DNA from: Fibrobacter sp. | GTDB taxonomy: Bacteria > Fibrobacterota > Fibrobacteria > Fibrobacterales > Fibrobacteraceae | Assembly (NCBI GenBank): GCA_012515825.1 | Contig: JAAYXQ010000069.1 | Location: 1-6,564 of the forward strand | Direction of reading: 5' to 3' | Length of the DNA: 6,564 nt | Shown here: piece after piece, positions 1-5,989 of the stretch | Layout of the letters: each line of letters opens with the position of its first letter | How positions within the stretch are numbered: the first letter of the stretch is position 1 | Notes under the pieces: generated by a model | The model's input: only the letters and a program-made list of their open reading frames with translations | What the model was told of the DNA's origin: nothing | Database searches by the model: none | Position numbers and translations under genes: made by a program

Positions 1-800
1 AGCCAAAGTTTAAGAGCGGCTGATAAAGTGCGCTTTTCTATATCTTTACCTAGTTGAACGAGCTCTTCAATACTTACTGTTTCTGGAACACGTTGAATAT
101 CTTGACAGATAATAGGCCCTTGATCCAAATCTTCGGTTGCAAAATGAGCGGTGGCACCAATGATTTTTACGCCTTTACGCCATGCCTGATGGTACGGTTT
201 GGCACCTTTAAATGCAGGTAAAAAGCCGTGGTGGATATTAATCACTTTGTAGAGATATTCTTGGGTAAATTCGGCTGAAAGGATTTGCATGTAGCGAGCA
301 AGAACTATAGCGTCTGTTTTGGTTTCCGCTATAATTTCACGGAAACGATTTTCTTGAATCGACTTATCTTGGTTGCTTGGCACATAATAAAATGGAACTC
401 CAAAAGAACCACCTACAGGGCCAAGATCGGTATGATTACTGACAATGCAACTAAATTCACAGGGCAAAACACCATCGCGATGTTTAAGTAAAAGATCATA
501 AAGGCAGTGGTCTGTTTTGCTTACAAAAATCGCAATTCTTGGCGTTTTTGTGGTGTTGAAAAGTTTCCAATTGAGTTGAAGATGCTTTTCTAAGGTTTGC
601 ACATGGCGTTCTATTTCAACAATATTTTCTTCTTCAATTTCAAAGACCGCTCTTAAAAAAAAGGTTTCGATATCTTTTGCCGTATGTTGAGTCATGTCAA
701 TAATATTCGCGCCTGCCTTGGCGAGCACTTGTGTTGTTCCAGCTATAAGCCCTTTTTGGTCAGGACAGTGTATTTGGAGTATATATTTAGTCAAATTCAT
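1..800 (-). CDS. purU: Formyltetrahydrofolate deformylase PurU (3' end outside window)
   Basis: Hydrolyses 10-formyl-tetrahydrofolate to tetrahydrofolate and formate in the cytosol, balancing one-carbon pools and supplying formate to PurT. The reverse complement from ATG at 800 gives 266 codons without a stop. Residues ~1-85 look like the N-terminal ACT regulatory domain (start MNLTKYILQIHCPDQKGLIA), and ~88-266 are the formyltransferase fold. Visible signature pieces are VLARYMQILS (166-175), NIHHGFLPAFKGAKPYHQA (188-206) and DLDQGPI (224-230). N189, H191 and D226 fit the family's catalytic Asn-His-Asp set. The usual family motif is NIHHSF; here the Ser is Gly192. E. coli PurU is 280 residues, so about 15-20 C-terminal residues lie beyond the left edge. 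An in-frame TAA lies four codons upstream of ATG, fixing the start, yet no Shine-Dalgarno is visible. It is transcribed divergently from the barrel gene. The family call is secure. Confidence 0.95.
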   Translation of the reverse strand, partial: MNLTKYILQIHCPDQKGLIAGTTQVLAKAGANIIDMTQHTAKDIETFFLRAVFEIEEENIVEIERHVQTLEKHLQLNWKLFNTTKTPRIAIFVSKTDHCLYDLLLKHRDGVLPCEFSCIVSNHTDLGPVGGSFGVPFYYVPSNQDKSIQENRFREIIAETKTDAIVLARYMQILSAEFTQEYLYKVINIHHGFLPAFKGAKPYHQAWRKGVKIIGATAHFATEDLDQGPIICQDIQRVPETVSIEELVQLGKDIEKRTLSAALKLW

Positions 801-860
801 GAGGTAAATTTAATAATAGAACAGATTCTCGAACTGAAAAAAACGAAAACAGAAGGGAAA

Positions 861-866
861 AAGAGG
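861..866 (+). promoter_or_regulatory. Shine-Dalgarno-like AAGAGG far upstream of the barrel start
   Basis: AAGAGG is the only purine-rich ribosome-binding candidate before the ATG at 888, but 21 bases separate them, well beyond the usual 5-10. An 18-base palindrome (867-884) fills almost all of that gap. If it folds as a hairpin in the mRNA, only about three unpaired bases would remain between this element and the ATG. Confidence 0.35.
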
Positions 867-884
867 ATTAATTTGTAAATTAAT
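867..884. repeat. Perfect 8+8 bp palindrome upstream of the barrel gene
   Basis: ATTAATTT (867-874) and AAATTAAT (877-884) are exact reverse complements separated by GT. The symmetry is complete over 16 of 18 bases. It could be a dimeric repressor operator or an mRNA hairpin at the ribosome-binding site. Because it is made only of A and T, chance in AT-rich spacer DNA is a real alternative. Confidence 0.55.
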
Positions 885-887
885 ATT

Positions 888-2384
888 ATGCGCTTCTCAT
901 TTTACGTTTTTCCCTTTCTCTTGACTATTGGGTTATCCTCTCTTTGGGCGTCTCCTTATTTGCATGTCACAACGAAGCTTAATCTAGGCTTTTCTGGAGG
1001 CCCTTCGGCGTCTGTTTTCGCCTCAGACACTGTGGATCGCTACGGTTCGAACTGGAGAGGCTTAGAGATTCCGCTGGAAAATGGTCGCTATTATGAGCGA
1101 ATCGATCCCTTTTTTGCTTTGATTTTTGATGCTGGTTTAGATTCTTTTCGTGTTCATATAGAGGCTCCACTGCGAAAAGATTTAGAGGCTTGGTATGATA
1201 GTCCTCTTCATTCGAACTGGACGCTATCTCCAAGTGAATTAGATATCAATGTGCCTACAGATGCGTATGCTAAATGGGGTAATAAAGCAGGCTTTGTTCA
1301 GGTGGGTCGTTTCAAGCCCGATTTAGGCCCTTCTCCTAATACTTTAGCTGTTGGTGGAGCACCTTACCATGACGCCATTTTGTGGCGATTTTTGGCAAGC
1401 CGATTCCGTTATGATTTTCTTTTATCTTCTCTAAATCCTTGGTTACATGGGACTCCTGAGTCTACAGGGGTAATGCCAGGAGACTCTACAGAAGCTTATA
1501 AGCAGATTTATGGAAGTGTGGATAATCAAAGAAATCGTTCTTATAGTGAACCCTACAAAACATTAATTTACCATAGTTTTGGCCTTGATTTTGAACGCTT
1601 TTGGGTCAAGTTTATTGAACAGAGCCTTGTGGGTGGAAAGCAAATAGAATTTAGATCGATGAACCCCTTTATGTTCTTACATGATAATTATGGAAGTGGT
1701 TATACTAAGGCAAGTAGTCTTTTTGAATGGGGCTTTAGGCCAGTACCTCAAAGTTCTTTTTATTGGCAAGTGAATTTAGAAGATGTGGCAAGCCCAGTAG
1801 GTGAAACAGAAGGGGCTACGACAAGGGCTATAATCAGTTATTTTACAGGCTTTCGGTACGAATGGAAAACGTTAAGTCAGGGTGATTTTATTTTCCGTTT
1901 TGATGTGGTTTATACTGACCCCGCTTATAATAACCAGGAACTTCCTCTGTTGAAGTATACGAGCCGTCGTATGTATCGTAGTAACTATAGAAGTCAAACA
2001 GATCCAGACTTTGCCGACATGTACTTTGTCGATTATCCTTTAGGCTATAGGCGTGGCCCAGATGCTTTAGATATGTGGCTCGATGTCTCATGGAAAAAAG
2101 GTATTCATAAGGCCAATTTAGAACTAGGTTACTTACGTCAAGGGGATAAAAATCTCTACACAGATTATGAAACGGCGATTCAAACCAGTAATGGTCTTTC
2201 GGGCGTGGTTGAATCTCAATATATTGCCGATTTAATTTATTATAGAGAGTGTGGCCGTTTTGTCAAATTGTATTTGGGCGGAGGTGCCCGTTTTGTTCAG
2301 AATTTTGAGCATCAAAAAGTCGAAAAAGAAAAGGATTTCTGGCTTAGATCAGGAATTGTGATTTCTAATACTTTTTTTGACTGA
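888..2384 (+). CDS. Wzi-like outer-membrane beta-barrel protein
   Basis: A 498-residue protein predicted to be exported and inserted in the outer membrane. Residues 1-21 form a signal peptide (Arg2, hydrophobic 5-19, likely cleavage near LWA-SP at 21/22; no lipobox Cys). The rest alternates aromatic and polar residues as in barrel strands and ends in Phe-Phe-Asp, close to the usual aromatic C-terminus. Three stretches resemble capsule-assembly Wzi-like proteins by memory: VGRFKPDLGPSP (139-150) followed by GGAPYHDAILWRF (156-168); SMNPFMFLHDNY (257-268) with WGFRP and QVNLEDV downstream; and PLGYRRGPDALDMWLDVSW (384-402) followed by LELGYLRQGDKN. Wzi of E. coli binds surface polysaccharide, but many Wzi-like proteins have no proven role. 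An in-frame TAA four codons upstream, together with the signal peptide, supports ATG at 888. A generic porin-like barrel is the alternative. gmd nearby is consistent with surface-polysaccharide work, though not proof. Confidence 0.7.
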   Translation: MRFSFYVFPFLLTIGLSSLWASPYLHVTTKLNLGFSGGPSASVFASDTVDRYGSNWRGLEIPLENGRYYERIDPFFALIFDAGLDSFRVHIEAPLRKDLEAWYDSPLHSNWTLSPSELDINVPTDAYAKWGNKAGFVQVGRFKPDLGPSPNTLAVGGAPYHDAILWRFLASRFRYDFLLSSLNPWLHGTPESTGVMPGDSTEAYKQIYGSVDNQRNRSYSEPYKTLIYHSFGLDFERFWVKFIEQSLVGGKQIEFRSMNPFMFLHDNYGSGYTKASSLFEWGFRPVPQSSFYWQVNLEDVASPVGETEGATTRAIISYFTGFRYEWKTLSQGDFIFRFDVVYTDPAYNNQELPLLKYTSRRMYRSNYRSQTDPDFADMYFVDYPLGYRRGPDALDMWLDVSWKKGIHKANLELGYLRQGDKNLYTDYETAIQTSNGLSGVVESQYIADLIYYRECGRFVKLYLGGGARFVQNFEHQKVEKEKDFWLRSGIVISNTFFD

Positions 2385-2436
2385 TTTGATCAAAAAAATA
2401 GATTGGACGATGGTGTTTTTTTTCTATTTTAGTGAA

Positions 2437-2481
2437 ACAAGATGTAGTATCTCTTTAACCTAATAGTGCACCATATCTTGT
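2437..2481 (+). repeat. Inverted repeat 1 in the purT leader
   Basis: ACAAGATGT (2437-2445) can pair with ATATCTTGT (2473-2481): nine pairs, of which seven in a row are Watson-Crick and one is G-U. The loop is 27 bases and holds GTGCAC (2466-2471), itself a palindrome. In RNA this would be a moderate stem. It ends exactly where repeat 2 starts. Confidence 0.4.
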
Positions 2482-2523
2482 AAAAACGTAAGTGATAAAT
2501 TGGTTTGAAATAACAACGTTTTT
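2482..2523 (+). repeat. Inverted repeat 2 in the purT leader
   Basis: AAAAACGT (2482-2489) and ACGTTTTT (2516-2523) are exact reverse complements, eight pairs around a 26-base loop. The right arm also lies inside a shorter competing hairpin, AACAA (2512-2516) with TTGTT (2522-2526). The two structures exclude each other. Both lie just before the purT Shine-Dalgarno at 2531. Confidence 0.4.
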
Positions 2524-2525
2524 GT
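2510..2525. promoter_or_regulatory. Possible LacI/PurR-type operator
   Basis: ATAACAACGTTTTTGT is centred on CG inside AACGTT, the core arrangement of LacI/GalR-family operators. Against the E. coli PurR box (ACGCAAACGTTTTCGT) the right half matches seven of eight bases but the left half only four. Its position just upstream of a purine gene makes the resemblance worth noting, but the match is partial and AT-rich spacers produce such strings by chance. Confidence 0.2.
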
Positions 2526-2530
2526 TAAAA

Positions 2531-2537
2531 AAAGAGG
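2531..2537 (+). promoter_or_regulatory. purT ribosome binding site
   Basis: AAAGAGG lies four bases (TTTT) before the ATG at 2542. It supports this start, which also aligns with the E. coli PurT N-terminus without extension. Confidence 0.7.
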
Positions 2538-2541
2538 TTTT

Positions 2542-3723
2542 ATGGCAATCATTGGTACTCCTTTAAGTGAATCTGCAACTCGAGTTCTTTTTTGTGGAGC
2601 GGGTGAACTTGGAAAAGAAGTGATTATTGAAATGATGCGCCTCGGTGTAGAGGTGATTGCTGTAGATCGTTATCCAAATGCCCCAGGCATGCAAGTGGCC
2701 CATCGTTCCCATGTGATTAACATGCTTGATGGTGCTGAACTACGTCGTATCATTGAACTTGAAAAGCCTGATTATATTGTTCCAGAAGTAGAAGCCATTG
2801 CCACAGACACTCTTGTACAAATGGAATCAGAAGGGTATTGTGTGATTCCAACCGCTAAAGCGACTAAACTCACCATGAATCGAGAGGGAATTCGTCGTTT
2901 AGCTGCAGAAGAACTTCACCTAAAAACATCTCCTTACCGATTTGCAGAAACTTTTGAATCTTTCTCAAAAGCGATTCATGAAGTAGGGATTCCTTGCGTG
3001 GTGAAACCTGTAATGAGTTCTTCTGGTCATGGGCAAAGCGTGGTTCGTTCAGAAAGCGATATTGAACGTTCTTGGAATATTTCTCAACAAGAAGGTCGGA
3101 CTGGAGCTGGTCGAGTTATTGTGGAAGGTTTTGTGCCTTTTGATTATGAAATCACTCTTTTAACCGTTCGTCACGTGGGCGGCACTTCTTTCCTCGAACC
3201 TATTGGTCATCATCAAGTCGATGGAGACTATCAAGAATCCTGGCAGCCTCAGCCAATGGAATCTCATTTATTAGAACAAGCAAAAGAAATGGCTCTTCGG
3301 ATTACAGACGCTTTAGGTGGGCGCGGCATTTTTGGTGTCGAGCTTTTTGTCTGTAAAAATGAAGTGTTATTTAGTGAAGTGAGTCCTCGACCTCATGATA
3401 CGGGGATGGTCACATTAATTTCTCAAGATTTATCGGAATTTGCTCTACACGCTCGCGCCGTGTTAGGTTTGCCAATTCCTAATATTGCCTTTCATGGTCC
3501 TTCGGCATCTAAAGCCATAGTATGTGACGGTCAGTCGAAACAATTAAAGTTTAGTCATCTAGAAGATGTTCTTGCTGAAAAAGATACAGCAATACGTTTA
3601 TTTGGAAAACCAGAACTAAAAGGACATCGTCGTATGGGTGTTTTACTGGCTCGTCGACAAAACGTTGAAGAAGCTCTTGAAGTAGTCAAAAAAATGCGCG
3701 AGAAGGTAGTTATAGAATTATGA
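2542..3723 (+). CDS. purT: Formate-dependent GAR transformylase (phosphoribosylglycinamide formyltransferase 2)
   Basis: Cytosolic ATP-grasp enzyme that joins formate to glycinamide ribonucleotide (GAR) using ATP, via formyl phosphate; the third step of purine synthesis and a folate-independent alternative to PurN. Its 393 residues match the E. coli enzyme (392) almost end to end. GAGELGKEV (19-27) with E22 and IVPEVEAIATD (79-89) with E82 bind GAR. R114 and K155 with the loop SSGHGQ (160-165) bind ATP. E267 and E279 (in FSEVSPRPHDTGM) should hold magnesium, and D286, K356 and R363-R364 fit further GAR contacts. E. coli has Lys in the ATP loop (SSGKGQ); here it is His163. All other expected residues seem present, so the enzyme is probably active. 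The last codon and stop overlap the pflB start by ATGA, indicating one transcript with coupled translation. The start is set by a good ribosome-binding site. Confidence 0.98.
   Translation: MAIIGTPLSESATRVLFCGAGELGKEVIIEMMRLGVEVIAVDRYPNAPGMQVAHRSHVINMLDGAELRRIIELEKPDYIVPEVEAIATDTLVQMESEGYCVIPTAKATKLTMNREGIRRLAAEELHLKTSPYRFAETFESFSKAIHEVGIPCVVKPVMSSSGHGQSVVRSESDIERSWNISQQEGRTGAGRVIVEGFVPFDYEITLLTVRHVGGTSFLEPIGHHQVDGDYQESWQPQPMESHLLEQAKEMALRITDALGGRGIFGVELFVCKNEVLFSEVSPRPHDTGMVTLISQDLSEFALHARAVLGLPIPNIAFHGPSASKAIVCDGQSKQLKFSHLEDVLAEKDTAIRLFGKPELKGHRRMGVLLARRQNVEEALEVVKKMREKVVIEL
3700..3706 (+). promoter_or_regulatory. pflB ribosome binding site inside purT
   Basis: GAGAAGG lies within the last codons of purT, 13 bases before the pflB ATG at 3720. 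The spacing is slightly long, consistent with help from ribosomes terminating at the overlapping purT stop (3721-3723). Confidence 0.5.
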
Positions 3724-5957
3724 TAGAAAAAAACGCATGGCGCTCTTTTGTTTCAGGATCATGGGATTCTGAAATTGATGTTAGAGATTTTATTCAAAAA
3801 AATAGGACTCCTTATGAGGGAGATGACTCTTTTTTAGCAGGTGCCACCGCGCGCACTCAAAAACTGATGGAATCAGTTAATGCTCTCTTAAAAGAAGAAA
3901 GGCAAAAAGGAATTTTAGGGGCAAGTGTCGATGTAGGTACTTCGATTACGGCTCATAAACCAGGTTATATTGATCAAGCTCTTGAAAAAATTGTAGGCTT
4001 ACAAACCGATGCTCCATTAAAACGGGCGATTGCTCCAAATGGTGGCCTTCGTATGGTCGAAACAGGGCTAGAAGCTTATGGTTACACGATTGATCCATTG
4101 ATTAAAGAAGTGTACACCAAGTATCGTAAAGATCATAATCGAGGCGTCTTTGATGTGTATAGTCCAGATATTCGCGCTTGTCGTAAGTCTGGTGTGATTA
4201 CAGGGCTTCCAGATGCTTATGGGCGTGGCCGTATCATTGGTGATTATCGTCGTGTTGCTCTTTATGGTGTTGCCTTTTTAATTGAAGCGAAAGAAAAAGA
4301 AAAAGCAGAACTCGATTATGCTGATTTTACCGAAGACGTGATCCGTCTTAGAGAAGAACTTTCAGAACAAATCGCAGCACTTAAAGAATTAGTGGAAATG
4401 GCTTCTTCTTATGGTTTTGATTTGTTAAAGCCTGCAGAAAATGCAATCGAAGCCATTCAATGGACTTATTTTGCTTACTTAGCTGCTGTTAAAGAACAAA
4501 ATGGTGCCGCGATGTCTATTGGTCGTATTTCGACATTCTTAGACATCTATATTGAACGCGATTTAGCTGAAGGCACCATTACAGAAGTCGATGCTCAAGA
4601 ATTAATTGATGACTTGGTGATTAAATTGCGATTGGTTCGTTTTTTACGAACACCAGATTATGATGCTCTTTTTTCTGGAGACCCTACTTGGGTAACAGAA
4701 TCAATTGGCGGCATGAGTGAAGATGGTAAGACTCTTGTTACAAAAAGTAGTTTCCGTTTTTTACATACGCTTTATAACTTAGACCCTGCTCCAGAGCCTA
4801 ATTTAACGGTGCTTTGGTCAGAACATTTACCTTCTCATTTTAAGGAATTCTGTTCTAAAGTTTCTATTGATACTTGCGCCATTCAATACGAGTCCGATGA
4901 TTTAATGCGCCCAAGATGGGGTGATGATTATGCCATTGCTTGCTGCGTTTCTGCCATGAAGATTGGAAAGCAAATGCAGTTTTTTGGAGCAAGAGCGAAT
5001 TTAGCAAAGACTCTATTGTATGCCATCAATGGGGGCATAGATGAAAAGCTCTTTATCAAAGTCGCTCCAGGTTTTGAGCCCATTACCGATGAAGTTCTTG
5101 ATTTTGATAAGGTCATGGAAAAGTATGATTTGATGATGGAATGGCTTGCTCATACTTACGTGAAGGCCTTAAATGCGATTCATTACATGCATGATAAGTA
5201 TTACTATGAACGTATCGAAATGGCTTTGCATGATCGAGATATTCTTCGCACGATGGCTTGTGGCATCGCGGGCCTTTCTGTGGCTGCCGATTCTTTATCA
5301 GCCATAAAGTATGCAAAAGTGTATCCTATTCGTAATGAAATGGGTATCGCGATTGATTTTAAGATTGAAGGGACTTTCCCTGCTTATGGAAATAATGATG
5401 ATCGAGTCGATTCGATTGCGACGATGCTTGTGACTCGTTTTATGGAAAAGCTCAAAAAACAAAAGGCATACCGAAATAGTTTAGTGACTCAATCTGTATT
5501 GACTATTACTTCTAATGTCGTTTATGGCAAAAAGACTGGAAACACTCCAGATGGACGTCGCAGTGGAGAGCCTTTTGCACCAGGAGCAAATCCTATGAAT
5601 GGTAGGGACGTCTCTGGCTTTGTCGCTGCTGGCGCTTCTGTGGCAAAGATTTCTTATGATGATGCTTTAGATGGTATTTCTTGGACAGCTACATCGACTC
5701 CAGAAGCTCTTGGTCGAACCGCCAAAGAACGAATAGATAATCTTTCGAATTGTTTGGATGGATTTGTGCGTGCTGGTGGTTATCACGTGAATGTGAATGT
5801 ACTACATAAAGAAACCTTGTTAGAGGCAATGGAACACCCTGAAAAGTATCCTTCTTTGACTATTCGAGTTTCTGGTTATGCCGTGAATTTTATTAAGTTG
5901 ACTAAAGAGCAACAATTAGATGTGATTCAAAGAACGTTCCATGCGTCTTTAGTATAG
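3720..5957 (+). CDS. pflB: Pyruvate formate-lyase (formate C-acetyltransferase)
   Basis: Glycyl-radical enzyme that converts pyruvate and CoA to acetyl-CoA and formate in anaerobic cells. The 745 residues align along the whole length with E. coli PflB (760). NVRDFIQKN-like text at 20-29 and TGLPDAYGRGRIIGDYRR (161-178, with R169) lie in the N-terminal half. W324 (DPTWVTESIGG) and R425 (FFGARANLAK) fit substrate-site residues. The catalytic pair C408-C409 is in IACCVSAM (E. coli has CCVSPM). The radical glycine is G719 in RVSGYAV near the C-terminus. The combination of the double Cys and this glycine motif marks true PFL rather than a diol dehydratase or other relative. The start overlaps the purT stop. 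The activating enzyme PflA, often next door, is not in this window: gmd follows instead, so activation must come from a gene elsewhere. A formate channel gene is also absent. Confidence 0.98.
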   Translation: MIEKNAWRSFVSGSWDSEIDVRDFIQKNRTPYEGDDSFLAGATARTQKLMESVNALLKEERQKGILGASVDVGTSITAHKPGYIDQALEKIVGLQTDAPLKRAIAPNGGLRMVETGLEAYGYTIDPLIKEVYTKYRKDHNRGVFDVYSPDIRACRKSGVITGLPDAYGRGRIIGDYRRVALYGVAFLIEAKEKEKAELDYADFTEDVIRLREELSEQIAALKELVEMASSYGFDLLKPAENAIEAIQWTYFAYLAAVKEQNGAAMSIGRISTFLDIYIERDLAEGTITEVDAQELIDDLVIKLRLVRFLRTPDYDALFSGDPTWVTESIGGMSEDGKTLVTKSSFRFLHTLYNLDPAPEPNLTVLWSEHLPSHFKEFCSKVSIDTCAIQYESDDLMRPRWGDDYAIACCVSAMKIGKQMQFFGARANLAKTLLYAINGGIDEKLFIKVAPGFEPITDEVLDFDKVMEKYDLMMEWLAHTYVKALNAIHYMHDKYYYERIEMALHDRDILRTMACGIAGLSVAADSLSAIKYAKVYPIRNEMGIAIDFKIEGTFPAYGNNDDRVDSIATMLVTRFMEKLKKQKAYRNSLVTQSVLTITSNVVYGKKTGNTPDGRRSGEPFAPGANPMNGRDVSGFVAAGASVAKISYDDALDGISWTATSTPEALGRTAKERIDNLSNCLDGFVRAGGYHVNVNVLHKETLLEAMEHPEKYPSLTIRVSGYAVNFIKLTKEQQLDVIQRTFHASLV

Positions 5958-5978
5958 GAAATGGTTCTAAAAATCTAA

Positions 5979-5984
5979 AAGGGA
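5979..5984 (+). promoter_or_regulatory. gmd ribosome binding site
   Basis: AAGGGA lies five bases before the ATG at 5990. It sits in a 32-base gap after the pflB stop that shows no terminator hairpin, so read-through from pflB is possible. Confidence 0.6.
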
Positions 5985-5989
5985 TTCGA

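Larger units (their letters stand above)
801..887. promoter_or_regulatory. Divergent intergenic region between purU and the barrel gene
   Basis: These 87 bases must hold the purU start signals (leftward) and probably those of the barrel gene (rightward), unless the latter's promoter lies inside purU. The region is A-rich on the + strand. On the minus strand TATTAT (817-812) resembles a -10 box only about 11 bases before the purU ATG, with a poor T-rich -35 at 17-base spacing. On the + strand TAATAA (811-816) is the best -10-like string, without a convincing -35. No strong promoter can be assigned by eye. Confidence 0.4.
2385..2541. promoter_or_regulatory. purT leader / intergenic region
   Basis: This 157-base spacer probably carries the promoter and 5' leader of purT-pflB. 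Right after the barrel stop are the 10-bp palindrome TTTGATCAAA (2385-2394) and a T-run (2416-2423) flanked by AAAATAG (2395-2401) and CTATTTT (2424-2430). That stem is A/T-rich with a 22-base loop, so it is at best a weak terminator. Two abutting inverted repeats follow (listed separately). No convincing -35/-10 pair was found. The ZTP (pfl-motif) riboswitch, common before purine and pfl genes, was sought and its conserved G/C-rich core is not present. Confidence 0.5.

Noticed and set aside
285..491. Small + strand open frame of 68 codons
   Set aside because: It lies wholly within purU on the opposite strand, shows no family features and is a shadow frame.
684..878. Small + strand open frame of 64 codons ending before the barrel gene
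   Set aside because: Most of it is antisense to purU, it lacks a ribosome-binding site and the tail is translated A-rich spacer.
2392..2430. Intrinsic terminator after the barrel gene
   Set aside because: There is a T-run, but the only stem (AAAATAG/CTATTTT) is A/T-rich, places the T-run in its own loop and has a 22-base loop; not a credible terminator.
2385..2541. ZTP (pfl-motif) riboswitch before purT-pflB
   Set aside because: The genes are classic targets, but the spacer lacks the conserved G/C-rich core of that RNA; it is nearly all A/T with no matching conserved blocks.
5958..5989. Terminator or promoter between pflB and gmd
   Set aside because: Only 32 bases with no hairpin or promoter-like pair beyond the gmd ribosome-binding site.
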